A DNA stretch of 64,000 nucleotides from NCBI RefSeq assembly GCF_014131735.1, contig NZ_CP039121.1, positions 62,001 to 126,000 of the forward strand. Direction: 5' to 3'. Below the pieces are notes generated by a model. That model had not been told where the DNA came from. It was given only the letters and a program-made list of their open reading frames with translations, and did no database searches. Every line of letters begins with the position of its first letter. Position 1 is the first letter of the stretch. The translations under genes were made by a program, and so were the position numbers. This document shows, piece by piece, positions 38,333 to 48,044 of the stretch. The stretch is from Lactiplantibacillus plantarum. Lineage in GTDB: Bacteria > Bacillota > Bacilli > Lactobacillales > Lactobacillaceae.

Positions 38333-40144
38333 ATGGTTATGAAACAAACAAAACAAACTAACATATTAGCAGGTGCAGCAGTTATTAAAGTTTTAGAAGC
38401 TTGGGGAGTAGATCATTTGTATGGTATTCCTGGAGGTTCAATTAATTCGATTATGGACGCATTATCAGCAGAAAGGGATCGAATCCATTATATTCAAGTA
38501 CGGCATGAAGAAGTTGGTGCAATGGCCGCCGCTGCTGATGCTAAGCTAACGGGTAAAATCGGGGTTTGCTTCGGCTCAGCGGGACCTGGTGGCACTCATC
38601 TTATGAATGGGTTATATGATGCGCGTGAAGACCATGTCCCTGTTCTAGCGCTTATTGGTCAATTTGGCACTACTGGGATGAACATGGATACGTTCCAAGA
38701 AATGAATGAGAATCCGATTTATGCGGACGTTGCAGATTATAATGTAACAGCCGTCAATGCTGCCACGTTGCCACATGTTATTGACGAAGCAATTCGACGC
38801 GCCTATGCGCACCAAGGTGTTGCGGTTGTGCAAATTCCAGTCGATTTACCATGGCAACAGATTCCAGCTGAAGATTGGTATGCTTCCGCTAATAGTTATC
38901 AAACGCCGTTATTACCAGAACCCGACGTTCAAGCAGTGACGAGATTGACACAGACTTTACTCGCAGCTGAACGGCCACTTATTTACTATGGCATTGGAGC
39001 TCGTAAGGCTGGTAAAGAACTCGAACAATTGAGTAAAACGTTGAAAATTCCATTAATGAGTACGTATCCAGCTAAGGGGATTGTCGCAGATCGTTATCCA
39101 GCCTATTTGGGTTCTGCTAATCGAGTGGCACAAAAACCGGCGAATGAGGCACTTGCGCAAGCTGACGTTGTTTTATTTGTTGGTAATAATTATCCGTTTG
39201 CAGAAGTTTCCAAAGCGTTTAAAAATACGCGTTATTTCTTACAAATTGATATTGATCCAGCTAAGTTAGGTAAACGACATAAAACAGATATTGCGGTACT
39301 TGCTGATGCACAAAAGACGCTGGCTGCAATTTTAGCACAGGTATCTGAACGGGAGTCGACACCTTGGTGGCAAGCCAATTTAGCCAATGTTAAAAATTGG
39401 CGGGCTTATCTAGCTTCATTAGAAGATAAGCAGGAAGGGCCTTTACAAGCATATCAAGTGCTACGTGCGGTTAATAAAATTGCGGAGCCTGATGCAATCT
39501 ATTCGATTGATGTTGGTGATATCAATTTGAATGCGAATCGACATTTGAAATTAACGCCATCCAATCGGCACATTACTTCTAACTTATTTGCTACGATGGG
39601 AGTTGGTATTCCGGGAGCAATTGCTGCCAAACTTAATTATCCTGAGCGGCAGGTGTTTAATCTGGCTGGTGATGGTGGCGCTTCGATGACCATGCAAGAT
39701 TTGGCGACGCAAGTTCAATACCATTTACCAGTGATTAATGTTGTTTTCACCAACTGCCAATATGGATTTATCAAAGATGAGCAGGAAGATACTAATCAGA
39801 ATGATTTTATTGGCGTTGAATTCAATGATATTGATTTTAGTAAGATTGCCGATGGCGTGCACATGCAAGCTTTTCGAGTTAATAAGATTGAGCAATTACC
39901 TGATGTTTTTGAACAAGCCAAAGCAATCGCTCAGTATGAACCAGTTCTGATTGATGCGGTGATTACAGGAGATCGGCCACTGCCTGCTGAAAAGCTTCGT
40001 TTAGATTCGGCAATGAGTTCGGCAGCTGATATTGAAGCATTTAAACAACGGTATGAAGCTCAAGATTTACAACCACTTTCAACTTATTTAAAACAATTTG
40101 GCTTAGATGATTTGCAACATCAAATTGGACAGGGTGGGTTTTAA
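38333..40144 (+). CDS. poxB: Pyruvate oxidase
   Basis: The 603-residue thiamine-diphosphate flavoenzyme starts MVMKQTKQTNILAGAAVIKV and agrees, from memory, with the structurally characterised L. plantarum enzyme apart from occasional residues. The catalytic Glu59 lies in IQVRHEEVGAMAAAAD and the ThDP/Mg motif is NLAGDGGASMTM (about 444-455) with the NCQYGFIKDEQ block after it. It converts pyruvate, phosphate and O2 to acetyl phosphate, CO2 and H2O2, giving extra ATP in aerobic growth. GGGGGC lies 7 bases before ATG 38333. Repressed by a cre site in its promoter, with its own terminator at 40213. Confidence 0.97.
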   Translation: MVMKQTKQTNILAGAAVIKVLEAWGVDHLYGIPGGSINSIMDALSAERDRIHYIQVRHEEVGAMAAAADAKLTGKIGVCFGSAGPGGTHLMNGLYDAREDHVPVLALIGQFGTTGMNMDTFQEMNENPIYADVADYNVTAVNAATLPHVIDEAIRRAYAHQGVAVVQIPVDLPWQQIPAEDWYASANSYQTPLLPEPDVQAVTRLTQTLLAAERPLIYYGIGARKAGKELEQLSKTLKIPLMSTYPAKGIVADRYPAYLGSANRVAQKPANEALAQADVVLFVGNNYPFAEVSKAFKNTRYFLQIDIDPAKLGKRHKTDIAVLADAQKTLAAILAQVSERESTPWWQANLANVKNWRAYLASLEDKQEGPLQAYQVLRAVNKIAEPDAIYSIDVGDINLNANRHLKLTPSNRHITSNLFATMGVGIPGAIAAKLNYPERQVFNLAGDGGASMTMQDLATQVQYHLPVINVVFTNCQYGFIKDEQEDTNQNDFIGVEFNDIDFSKIADGVHMQAFRVNKIEQLPDVFEQAKAIAQYEPVLIDAVITGDRPLPAEKLRLDSAMSSAADIEAFKQRYEAQDLQPLSTYLKQFGLDDLQHQIGQGGF

Positions 40145-40212
40145 ATTCAGCTACTATCGGTGTCTTGAATAAGTTTTATTGAATTAATGGAGATTATCAA
40201 ATAATCTTATGT

Positions 40213-40257
40213 TGCGATTAGGGAAAGAAGCCTAACTTATTTCCTTAATCGCTTTTA
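40213..40257 (+). terminator. poxB terminator
   Basis: GCGATTAGGGAAA pairs with TTTCCTTAATCGC (one bulged or G-U position), followed by TTTTATG. Confidence 0.8.
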
Positions 40258-40316
40258 TGTTCATGCTAGATGTGCTAAAATAAGTAACAATAGAGATGGA
40301 TATGGGAGGTGTCTAG

Positions 40317-40742
40317 ATGGCTAATACACAATTAAGTGATGCGACGCATATTATGGCATATATTGCGTTGCATACTGATGACCAGCTGAAAAGTGAGCAT
40401 ATTGCTAGTAGTTTAAATACGGATCCTACCATGGTCAGAAGAATGATGAGTAAGTTAAGAAAAGCAGGCTTGTTAACTTCGGTTCGTGGCGTTGCTAGAC
40501 CAACATTAGCTTGTTCGCCCAATGATATTACCTTGAAGGATATCTATGTAGCAGTGGTGGCTAAGCGTAATTTTTTAAACGTTGACCATAATACTTCGGA
40601 GACGTGTCCGGTCGGGTCGGTAATTCCGCGAGTGATGGAAAAATACTACTGTGATATTCAGAATAGTGCTGAGGCACGTATGTCGCGAGTGACGCTGCAA
40701 GATATTATTGATGACATTAGCGCTGTTCAACAACAAGCATAA
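40317..40742 (+). CDS. Rrf2-family transcriptional regulator
   Basis: The 141-residue protein has the Rrf2 winged-helix (SDATHIMAYIALHTDDQLKS; IASSLNTDPTMVRRMMSKLR; GVARPTLACSPNDITLKDIY) and a short C-terminal part with SETCPVGSVIPRVMEKYY. Some Rrf2 proteins bind Fe-S clusters or sense thiols; only two cysteines are visible here (in LACSPN and ETCPVG), so a standard three-Cys cluster site is absent, as in the YwnA-like subgroup. GGGAGGTG precedes ATG 40317. It sits alone between two pyruvate oxidase genes, so redox or H2O2 sensing control of pox/lox is a reasonable guess. It has its own terminator. Confidence 0.8.
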   Translation: MANTQLSDATHIMAYIALHTDDQLKSEHIASSLNTDPTMVRRMMSKLRKAGLLTSVRGVARPTLACSPNDITLKDIYVAVVAKRNFLNVDHNTSETCPVGSVIPRVMEKYYCDIQNSAEARMSRVTLQDIIDDISAVQQQA

Positions 40743-40753
40743 TTTAAGATAAA

Positions 40754-40780
40754 GACTTGACAAGGATCAAGTTTTTATTT
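40754..40780 (+). terminator. Terminator after Rrf2 gene
   Basis: ACTTGA pairs with TCAAGT around CAAGGA and is followed by TTTTATTT. Confidence 0.7.
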
Positions 40781-40829
40781 AGGATATGGTTGTGCTTAAA
40801 AAAGTAACAACAAAAAGAGGGTAATGGAA

Positions 40830-42578
40830 ATGACTAAAATTAAAGCAGGACAAGCATTGGCACAAGTGTTGGTCGACTGGAACATTGATCATATCTATGG
40901 TATTACAGCTGACTCGATTAATAATACGGTAGATGGGTTCTACCAAGAGAAAGACCACTTGAAGTATATTCAAGTACGTCATGAAGAAGTTGGTGCTTTA
41001 GCTGCCGCGGCAGATGCTAAATTAACGGGGACGATTGGTGTTAGCTTTGGTTCAGCAGGACCAGGCGCCGTTCATCTCTTGAACGGATTATACGATGCCA
41101 AGATGGATCACGTACCGGTGCTAGCTTTAGTCGGTCAATCAGCAACATCCATTATGAATACGAACTTCTTTCAAGAAATGAACCAAGATCCAATTTTTGC
41201 AGATGTAGCCGAATTTCATAAACAAGTGACAACGGCTGAACAGATTCCATACGTGGTTGATGAAGCAATTAGATCAGCATACGCGACCCGTTCGGTTTCT
41301 GTTGTTATCATTCCAGATGATTTGTCTGGTCAAGATATTGAGTTTGATGGTTTTAAAACGGCTTCACTTAGCGGCAGTCAACAGGTCTTAATGCCGAAAT
41401 CAGATGATGTTCAGCAGACGATAGCGGCTTTGAAAGCTGCTCAACACCCTGTTTTATGGATTGGTAAGGGTGCCTATAATGCGCGTCAAGAAGTTATCGC
41501 AGTTTCTGAAAAATTTAGTTTGCCGGTTTTGTCGACGGCTCCAGCAACTGGTATTATGCCAACTGACCATCCTAATTTCATGGGCTCTCGCGGTCGACTA
41601 GGAACTAAACCCGCCTTTGAAGTCTCGCAAGCGGCAGATCTAGTTTTGTTTGTTGGTACTAACTTTCCGTTTGCACGTTACTTGCCACAAGGAATTAAGT
41701 TTATTCAAGTCAATAACAATTTAGCAGATTTAGGCAAACAACATGATGCTGATATTACTGTTCTTGCAGATGCAAAAGAATTTTTCCAAGCATTACTTCA
41801 ATCCGAAGTGACAATTAAGCCAACTAAGTTCTTGAAAGCTGCTCAACGTGATAAGCAAAACTGGAACCGGTGGCTCAAGACAATTGCTACTGATGATCAA
41901 GGAGGGTTGACGGCTGAAGGGGTGCTAGAAGCTATTAAAGACAATGCTACTGATGATGCCGTCTTTGGTCTGGATGTTGGGAATAATACGGAATGGGCAA
42001 TCCGACAGTTACCATTGAATAAGCAACAGACTTTTACGATGTCGGCTTGGTATGGCACGATGGGTTTTGGTTTGCCAGCAGGTTTGGCCGCCCAATTGAA
42101 TTATCCTAAGAAGCAGGTTTGGAGTATTTCTGGTGATGGTGGTTATGCCATGGTGATGCCAGACTTACTAACGGAAGTTAAATATCATTTGCCAGTCATT
42201 AACGTGGTTTTAGAAAACAAAGTATTAGGCTTTATTCAACATGAAAAGTTACTCGCTAATCAGGCGCCGTATGGGATTGACTTGATTGGTGCTGATTGGG
42301 CCAAGATGGCAGACAACATGGGTGCGATTGGTTTTAAAGTGACTAACCTTAAAGAGTTGAAAGCAACGTTTCAGAAAGTTACTCAACTACAGCAGAATGG
42401 TAATCAACTACCAATTGTGATTGATGCAAAAATTAAAAATGTTGATCCAATTGATACTAGTTTTGTTCCAGTAGATCCAGAAAACTTTGATGCAGATACG
42501 ATTGCTAAGTATCGTGAACGATATGGTATCGCTGAAGCGGATCAACCGGCACTTAGCCAATTATTAAATGAATTATAA
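40830..42578 (+). CDS. Pyruvate oxidase paralogue
   Basis: The 582-residue ThDP enzyme is related to the one at 38333 (IQVRHEEVGALAAAADAKLT; FGSAGPGAVHLLNGLYDA; WSISGDGGYAMVMPD) but the first loop reads ITADSINNTVDG instead of IPGGSINSIMDA, a feature of the other L. plantarum Pox proteins. ATG 40830 is chosen: GAGGG lies about 9 bases upstream, while ATG 40824 is too near. It is followed after 26 bases by the lactate oxidase gene, so lactate to pyruvate to acetyl phosphate can be run by one operon. Oxidase activity with pyruvate is inferred from family and context. Confidence 0.88.
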   Translation: MTKIKAGQALAQVLVDWNIDHIYGITADSINNTVDGFYQEKDHLKYIQVRHEEVGALAAAADAKLTGTIGVSFGSAGPGAVHLLNGLYDAKMDHVPVLALVGQSATSIMNTNFFQEMNQDPIFADVAEFHKQVTTAEQIPYVVDEAIRSAYATRSVSVVIIPDDLSGQDIEFDGFKTASLSGSQQVLMPKSDDVQQTIAALKAAQHPVLWIGKGAYNARQEVIAVSEKFSLPVLSTAPATGIMPTDHPNFMGSRGRLGTKPAFEVSQAADLVLFVGTNFPFARYLPQGIKFIQVNNNLADLGKQHDADITVLADAKEFFQALLQSEVTIKPTKFLKAAQRDKQNWNRWLKTIATDDQGGLTAEGVLEAIKDNATDDAVFGLDVGNNTEWAIRQLPLNKQQTFTMSAWYGTMGFGLPAGLAAQLNYPKKQVWSISGDGGYAMVMPDLLTEVKYHLPVINVVLENKVLGFIQHEKLLANQAPYGIDLIGADWAKMADNMGAIGFKVTNLKELKATFQKVTQLQQNGNQLPIVIDAKIKNVDPIDTSFVPVDPENFDADTIAKYRERYGIAEADQPALSQLLNEL

Positions 42579-42604
42579 AGGGTTATGTAAAGGAGATTAG
42601 TATA

Positions 42605-43705
42605 ATGACAGTTATTAATGGATATGAACAGAGTGATCGTGAGCAAAAGTTAACGATTTTAAATTTACCATCATTGGAAGCAGCTGCTAAAAAGATCATC
42701 CCGAGCGGAGGCTTTGGCTATATTAGTGGTGGGTCAGAAGACGAATGGACTTTAAAGCAGAATACAATGGCCTTTAACCATGTTCAAATTGTGCCACGAG
42801 CATTGACGGATATGGAACAGCCAAGCACACAGACTCAAGCTTTTGGCATAGATCTCAAAACGCCTATTATGATGGCTCCAGCGGCCGCTCAAGGATTGGC
42901 ACATGCACGGGGTGAAGCTGCGACTGCTGAAGGGATGGCTCAAGTTGGGGCACTTATGGCTCAGAGTACTTACTCTTCAACGTCAATTGCAGATACTGCC
43001 GCAGCTGGTAAAGGTGCGCCCCAATTTTTCCAATTATATATGAGCAAAGATTGGGATTTTAATCAGAGTTTACTGGATGAAGCAGTGAAGGCTGGTGCTA
43101 AGGCAATCATTTTGACAGTTGATGCAACAGTTGACGGTTATCGTGAAGCTGATATTATCAACAATTTCCAGTTTCCAATCCCAATGGCTAACTTGACTAA
43201 GTTCAGCGAAGGGGATGGTAAAGGGAAAGGTATCATGGAAATCTATGCTGCTGCGGCGCAAAAGATTAGCCCGGCTGATGTTCGGCGTATTACGGAATAT
43301 ACGAATTTACCAGTTATTGTGAAGGGGATCCAGTCACCAGAAGATGCCTTGTTAGCAATCGGGGCTGGTGCTCAAGGTATCTATGTTTCAAACCATGGCG
43401 GTCGGCAATTAAATGGTGGTCCAGCTTCCTTTGATGTTTTACACGAGATTGCGCAAGCCGTTAATGGGCGCGTCCCAATAATTTTTGATAGCGGTGTTCG
43501 GCGTGGCTCCCATGTCTTTAAGGCGTTAGCCAATGGTGCAGATCTGGTGGCACTTGCTCGGCCGATTATCTATGGATTAGCATTGGGTGGTGCGCAGGGT
43601 GTCGCTTCCGTAGTGAGTCACCTTAATGATGAGCTGTTGATCGATATGCAACTAGCGGGAACTAAGACGATTGAAGATGTTAAACGTGCTAAATTACTTA
43701 GGTAG
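42605..43705 (+). CDS. lox: FMN-dependent L-lactate oxidase/alpha-hydroxy acid oxidase
   Basis: The 366-residue protein has the FMN alpha-hydroxy acid dehydrogenase fold and active-site motif VSNHGGRQLNGGPASFD (catalytic His-Gly-Gly-Arg near residue 263), Lys in VIVKGIQSPEDA, FDSGVRRGSHVFKALANGAD and a YISGGSEDEWTL start. The product resembles L-lactate oxidases that turn L-lactate and O2 to pyruvate and H2O2. RBS AAGGAGA precedes ATG 42605. In the same operon as the preceding Pox paralogue; the pair would make acetate from lactate at the end of aerobic growth. Confidence 0.88.
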   Translation: MTVINGYEQSDREQKLTILNLPSLEAAAKKIIPSGGFGYISGGSEDEWTLKQNTMAFNHVQIVPRALTDMEQPSTQTQAFGIDLKTPIMMAPAAAQGLAHARGEAATAEGMAQVGALMAQSTYSSTSIADTAAAGKGAPQFFQLYMSKDWDFNQSLLDEAVKAGAKAIILTVDATVDGYREADIINNFQFPIPMANLTKFSEGDGKGKGIMEIYAAAAQKISPADVRRITEYTNLPVIVKGIQSPEDALLAIGAGAQGIYVSNHGGRQLNGGPASFDVLHEIAQAVNGRVPIIFDSGVRRGSHVFKALANGADLVALARPIIYGLALGGAQGVASVVSHLNDELLIDMQLAGTKTIEDVKRAKLLR

Positions 43706-43766
43706 TAGAAGTAATGCTGAATATAATGTCTGAAATGAATTTAAAATACCTGATATAATAACACTT

Positions 43767-43815
43767 TAGCGTTGGTTTTGGTGGAAGTAAATTCTGCTGA
43801 GATCAACGCTTTTTA
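43767..43815 (+). terminator. Terminator of pox-lox operon
   Basis: AGCGTTG (43767) pairs with CAACGCT near 43805, followed by TTTTTATTG. Confidence 0.75.
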
Positions 43816-43908
43816 TTGTAATAGGAAGATGTTCTGAACAGAAATAGCTGAGAAACTAAGACACTGATTGACGAATTGAAGCTATGCCGGCGTTGAAGTT
43901 AGGATATT

Positions 43909-44000
43909 GTCTTAAAATGCACAAAAAGCGTCCTAAAGCACCCAGCTGAGTTTTTCAAGTCTTAAAACGGTTATTCAGACATACTTGGCAATAGTATACT
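43909..44000 (+). promoter_or_regulatory. LytTR (LamA-type) promoter with three direct repeats
   Basis: Repeats GTCTTAAAATGC (43909), GTCCTAAAGCAC (43930) and GTCTTAAAACGG (43959) have start-to-start spacings of 21 and 29. The -10 TATACT at 43995 begins 36 bases after the third. The same geometry occurs upstream of the spx-like gene (50289/50310/50339/50375), and the lamB promoter shares the last repeat and the 36-base distance. A 21-bp period is typical of AgrA/LytTR sites. Control by LamA is inferred. Confidence 0.65.
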
Positions 44001-44047
44001 GTACACATGCGCACATGCGCGCATACCAGTTTTATTTAGGAGGCTGA

Positions 44048-44083
44048 ATGTTTCATAATCTAGTTATGATGACAAGGTTGTAA
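44048..44083 (+). CDS. Candidate 11-residue peptide behind the LytTR promoter
   Basis: AGGAGG at 44038-44043 is followed after 4 bases by ATG 44048, coding MFHNLVMMTRL then TAA. It is the first start with a strong ribosome site after the LytTR-type promoter at 43995. A second short frame (ATG 44086, 19 residues, MSFVVSYFSHKLTSKFHSN) begins just after it with a weaker site. Either might be a peptide, a leader for the next gene or chance. From 44146 to 44341 there is only a -10-like TATACT near 44190. Confidence 0.3.
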   Translation: MFHNLVMMTRL

Positions 44084-44341
44084 TCATGAGTTTTGTTGTG
44101 AGTTATTTTTCTCATAAATTAACTTCAAAGTTTCATAGTAATTAGGATATTTAGAGATCGATTTTTGATTAGTAACCATCAATGCATATTATACTGAGCT
44201 GAACATGAATACTAGTTATTTAGTTTTTACTGAATAGCTGACTCCTTAATGTGGACTTACGCCGTCAACAATGAGAAAAACAAACACATAGATTCACTGA
44301 CGAATAAATAAACCTGAATTCTTTGAACGGGAGACTTTAAT

Positions 44342-44575
44342 TTGAGTGTTGAAAATAATTATTGTAAATTACAACAAGCGCATGATCAAAAATGTCGAGT
44401 CTCATTACGGTTTTATAAAACAAATGGGCAGATGGCCGAGACAGTTGGCTATGTCACTACGATTGTACCGAAAGCAATTGCATTTATGGCAATTACTGGT
44501 CATCGGCACCTTATCCAACTCAATAGAATCATTACTGTGAGTTTACAGTCCCAAGACCGCCGTTACGTCATGTAA
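44342..44575 (+). CDS. Small hypothetical protein
   Basis: The 77-residue frame begins with TTG (44342), with only a modest GGGAG upstream (44329-44333). The sequence (CRVSLRFYKTNGQMAETVGY, VPKAIAFMAITGHRHLIQLN) looks like a small beta-barrel protein of the WYL or YolD C-terminal kind, but I cannot assign a family. It lies on the transcript that would start at the LytTR promoter 43995, or at the TATACT near 44190. Another frame overlaps it (44346-44540) and is judged a shadow. Could be a real LamA-controlled small gene. Confidence 0.4.
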   Translation: MSVENNYCKLQQAHDQKCRVSLRFYKTNGQMAETVGYVTTIVPKAIAFMAITGHRHLIQLNRIITVSLQSQDRRYVM

Positions 44576-44778
44576 TATGTTTTGGTTTATGATTTTACAC
44601 GTGTGTCATGATTGCTAGTATTGATATTTAAGTGGCAATATTAACGATAACTAGTTGGCCTTAACTTGATACTGGGTGTGCTTTTTGAGTCGCAGTCTCT
44701 TAAATTAAAATTGGTCTGGAAAGTAACTTGTTAATTCAAGTTCTTTATCAAGGGCTATTAAATAGGGAACCTTGTAGG

Positions 44779-44817
44779 GAAATCAATTCATTTTATGAAA
44801 TTGATTTCTCTTTTGTT
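44779..44817 (+). terminator. Terminator before clpL
   Basis: GAAATCAATTCAT pairs with ATGAAATTGATTTC around TTTT and is followed by TCTTTTGTTT. It would end the transcript of the small gene at 44342. A short inverted repeat AATCGT-GAT-ACGATT (44882-44896) lies between it and clpL, and could be a clpL operator; no CIRCE or CtsR site is recognisable. Confidence 0.75.
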
Positions 44818-44965
44818 TAAACAAAATTATTCTAATTATTTCTAATTGATTCTATAAGCACTTTACTTAACGATACATAAAAATCGTGATACGATTCAGT
44901 TGTAGTTTTAAAGGATATTATGGTCACTAAGTTACACATATAAATTTTTATGGAGGTGTTGTAAT

Positions 44966-47080
44966 ATGGCAAATTTCTACGGAAATGATCCTTTTTTTAA
45001 CAATGATATGGATGATGTTTTCAATCAATTATTTCGGCGCATGGATAATCAAAATTCGGAGCGTGCACGGTATTTAGTTAATGGACAATCGCTGACACCG
45101 GATGAGTTTGCTCAATACCGAGCAACTGGTAAGCTACCCCAAAATAATAAAACAATAGAAGTATCTAAAGATGGTAAACAGGCTGTTAAAAAAGGGGGGA
45201 TTTTAGAAAAGTTAGGGACTAATTTGACGGAACAGGCTCGTGATGGATTACTAGATCCAGTGATTGGACGTGAGAATGAGATTCAAGAAACTGCAGAAAT
45301 TTTGAGTCGTAGGACGAAAAATAATCCAATCTTAGTTGGTGATGCTGGTGTAGGTAAAACTGCAGTCGTCGAAGGTCTGGCACAAGCAATTGTGGCTGGT
45401 AAAGTTCCAGAAACGATTCAAGATAAAGAAATCTATTCGATTGATTTATCGTCTTTGGAAGCAGGAACTCAATATCGCGGTTCTTTTGAAGAAAATATTA
45501 AACAGCTAGTAAAGGAAGTTAAAGCAGCTGGTAATATTATTCTATTCTTCGATGAAATTCATCAGATTATCGGCACGGGCGCCACTGGTGGTGAAGATGG
45601 TGGCAAAGGATTGGCTGATATCATTAAACCTGCTTTGTCACGTGGCGAGCTGACTGTAATCGGGGCTACGACTCAAGATGAATATCGCAATACTATTTTG
45701 AAAAATGCGGCTTTGGCACGGCGATTCAATGATGTTGTGATTAATGAACCGACGGCCGCTGACACTTTACGTATATTACAAGGTGTTAAAAAGCTGTACG
45801 AAAAGCATCATCATGTTGTATTACCAGATGATGTTTTGAAGGCGGCTGTGGATTATTCAATCCAATATATACCACAACGCACTTTGCCAGATAAAGCTAT
45901 CGATTTGATCGACATGACTGCGGCTCATTTAGCGGCTAAAAATTCGCAAACTGATGTTGAGACATTGGATCAACGCGTTAAAAAATTAGAGGCAGCTAAG
46001 GAGGCCGCCGTTAAATCGGAGGACTTTACAAAAGCCGCTGATATCAAGAAGTCGATCGAGGAAACCAAGCAAAAAATTAAAAAAACGGATCAAAAAGAAA
46101 AAATCACTGCCACGATTGATGATGTGGCACAATCGGTTGAACGTTTAACTGGTATACCAGTTGCTGATATGGGCGCTAATGATATTGAGCACTTGAAAAA
46201 TCTTGATAAGCGTCTGAAAAGTAAGGTAATCGGTCAAGATGAAGCGGTTGAAATGGTAGCGAAGGCAATTCGGCGTAACCGTGCGGGCTTTTCAGAGGGT
46301 GATCAGCCAATTGGAAGTTTTCTGTTTGTGGGCCCAACTGGCGTAGGAAAGACTGAATTAGCTAAGCAATTAGCCTTAGATATGTTTGGAAATAAAAATG
46401 CGATTATTCGGCTAGATATGAGTGAATATGCTGATCGTACAGCTGTGTCGAAATTAATTGGTACCTCGGCTGGATACGTAGGTTATGAAGATAATGCTAA
46501 TACTCTAACTGAACGGGTTCGGCGTAATCCATATTCCATTGTATTATTAGATGAAATTGAAAAGGCTGATCCACAAGTATTAACGTTACTGTTACAAGTG
46601 ATGGATGATGGGCGCTTAACGGATGGACAAGGCAATGTCATTAATTTCAAAAATACGATTATTATCGCTACTTCTAATGCTGGCTTTGGTAATGAAGCAT
46701 TAAGTGGTGACAAGCAACGAGATCAGTCATTAATGGATAAGTTAGCACCATTTTTCCGCCCAGAATTTCTGAACCGTTTTAATGGAATCGTGGAATTTTC
46801 ACATCTGACTAAGCAAGACTTAAGTCAAATTGTCGATTTGATGTTGGCGGATGTACAAAAAACGTTAGCCAAAAAATCCATCAAACTTGAGGTAACTAAA
46901 GCGGCCAAAGATTGGCTGATGGAACAAGGCTATGATGAAGCAATGGGTGCGCGGCCATTACGGCGAGTAATTGAACAACAAATTCGTGACAAGGTAACGG
47001 ATTTCTACCTTGACCACTTAGATGTCAAAAACTTGAAGGCTGATTTAGTGGATGCTGAGATTGTGATATCGGCAGCTTAG
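44966..47080 (+). CDS. clpL: ATP-dependent Clp protease-type ATPase ClpL
   Basis: The 704-residue protein has two AAA+ modules: Walker [14 protein letters not shown] (about residue 124) and [13 protein letters not shown] (about 455), a middle coiled-coil region ([20 protein letters not shown]) and a short N-terminal Gly/Asn-rich segment instead of a Clp N-domain, as in ClpL. ClpL is a chaperone that disaggregates heat-damaged proteins and supports stress and pH tolerance in lactic bacteria. GGAGGTG lies before ATG 44966. Followed by a clear terminator at 47115. No recognised heat-shock operator upstream apart from an AATCGT inverted repeat. Confidence 0.95.
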   Translation: MANFYGNDPFFNNDMDDVFNQLFRRMDNQNSERARYLVNGQSLTPDEFAQYRATGKLPQNNKTIEVSKDGKQAVKKGGILEKLGTNLTEQARDGLLDPVIGRENEIQETAEILSRRTKNNPILVGDAGVGKTAVVEGLAQAIVAGKVPETIQDKEIYSIDLSSLEAGTQYRGSFEENIKQLVKEVKAAGNIILFFDEIHQIIGTGATGGEDGGKGLADIIKPALSRGELTVIGATTQDEYRNTILKNAALARRFNDVVINEPTAADTLRILQGVKKLYEKHHHVVLPDDVLKAAVDYSIQYIPQRTLPDKAIDLIDMTAAHLAAKNSQTDVETLDQRVKKLEAAKEAAVKSEDFTKAADIKKSIEETKQKIKKTDQKEKITATIDDVAQSVERLTGIPVADMGANDIEHLKNLDKRLKSKVIGQDEAVEMVAKAIRRNRAGFSEGDQPIGSFLFVGPTGVGKTELAKQLALDMFGNKNAIIRLDMSEYADRTAVSKLIGTSAGYVGYEDNANTLTERVRRNPYSIVLLDEIEKADPQVLTLLLQVMDDGRLTDGQGNVINFKNTIIIATSNAGFGNEALSGDKQRDQSLMDKLAPFFRPEFLNRFNGIVEFSHLTKQDLSQIVDLMLADVQKTLAKKSIKLEVTKAAKDWLMEQGYDEAMGARPLRRVIEQQIRDKVTDFYLDHLDVKNLKADLVDAEIVISAA

Positions 47081-47114
47081 CTTAAATCAGTGTTCATAAA
47101 TAACTTTATGTAAG

Positions 47115-47145
47115 AGGAGATTGCTTGATAGATCTCCTTTTTTCG
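47115..47145 (+). terminator. clpL terminator
   Basis: GGAGAT pairs with ATCTCC around a 10-base loop, followed by TTTTTTCG. Confidence 0.85.
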
Positions 47146-47316
47146 TTGATTTTCACCATTTGATATTAATCTATTGAGTAATGTGAATTAGTGAAATTAA
47201 GTCTAGTTTGACTTGTAATCTAAGGAAAAATTAAGGGGGAGTATCGATGAAACTGATTTATATTAACGATCTTTTTATATGAAACTTTAGTTTCGTATGA
47301 ATAATTAAACTGATGT

Positions 47317-47379
47317 ATCTTTAAATGTTTATTTCTAGTCTTAAAACAATATTGAATAATTAATCTATTTATGTATTCT
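47317..47379 (+). promoter_or_regulatory. lamB promoter with LytTR direct repeats
   Basis: ATCTTTAAAT (47317) and GTCTTAAAAC (47338) are direct repeats 21 bases apart, the period typical of AgrA/LytTR sites. The -10 TATTCT starts at 47374, 36 bases after the second repeat, the same as in the two other candidate LamA promoters in the window. It gives an autoinducing loop for the lam operon. The rest of 47145-47316 holds no gene. Confidence 0.7.
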
Positions 47380-47447
47380 TTTCAATTAATTAATACTGTT
47401 TTAAACTGTTGATACAGGTATGTATTTGAGCATTATAGGAGTAGGAT

Positions 47448-48044
47448 ATGGAAAAGCCAGAACAAAAACTATTGCTTTATAAATTAAGCGACCGGTTATT
47501 CGCTGCGATTCAAAAGAATCTTCAACTAGAAAGACGGCAGGCATTACTAGTTAAACTAGGCATTGATACTGTATTAAATGTTATTCCTAAGCTGATAATT
47601 ACTATTATCTTAGCGTTGCTGCTACACGAGTTGGTCCCAGTGTTAGTTTTTATGGGTAGTTTTTTAGTTTTGCGTGGCTTTGCCTATGGACGTCACTTGA
47701 AATCGGATTTGTTATGTACGATATTAACTATCTTTGTGTTTGTGGGTGTGCCGTATGTGATTGGAACTGGTATTTCTGAAGTATACAGATTGTTATTAAG
47801 TTTAATATTTGTAATAATCATAAGTATTTTTGCTCCAGCTGATACGGTAAAGAATCCTATTACATCGAAGTCATTGAGAAAAAAATTAAAGCGACGGGCA
47901 ATTGGATTGTCATTAATTTTGAGTTTGTTACAAATAGTTAGTAATAATTATTTTGGCACAATCATTTTAATTGCGATGGCATTAGCCGCTTTATTACTAA
48001 TGCCCTATGAAAGGAGGGAAAATTATGAAAGAAAAAATGTATAA
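47448..48044 (+). CDS. lamB: AgrB-type peptide processing protease LamB
   Basis: The 198-residue protein has five to six hydrophobic segments and the AgrB catalytic pair: His83 in YGRHLKSDLLC and Cys90 seven residues later, as in S. aureus AgrB (His77/Cys84). AgrB proteins cut the C-terminal part of the propeptide and form the thiolactone ring, in the membrane. GGAGTAGGAT precedes ATG 47448. It is the first gene of lamBDCA and its 3' end overlaps the lamD start by 20 bases. lam systems affect adherence and surface polysaccharide in L. plantarum. Confidence 0.93.
   Translation: MEKPEQKLLLYKLSDRLFAAIQKNLQLERRQALLVKLGIDTVLNVIPKLIITIILALLLHELVPVLVFMGSFLVLRGFAYGRHLKSDLLCTILTIFVFVGVPYVIGTGISEVYRLLLSLIFVIIISIFAPADTVKNPITSKSLRKKLKRRAIGLSLILSLLQIVSNNYFGTIILIAMALAALLLMPYERRENYERKNV

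Noticed and set aside
44346..44540. 64-residue frame overlapping the small gene at 44342
   Set aside because: Alternative frame of the same DNA; the 44342 frame has the more protein-like composition.
44882..44896. AATCGT-GAT-ACGATT as a CIRCE or CtsR site for clpL
   Set aside because: Matches neither consensus; noted only as an inverted repeat.
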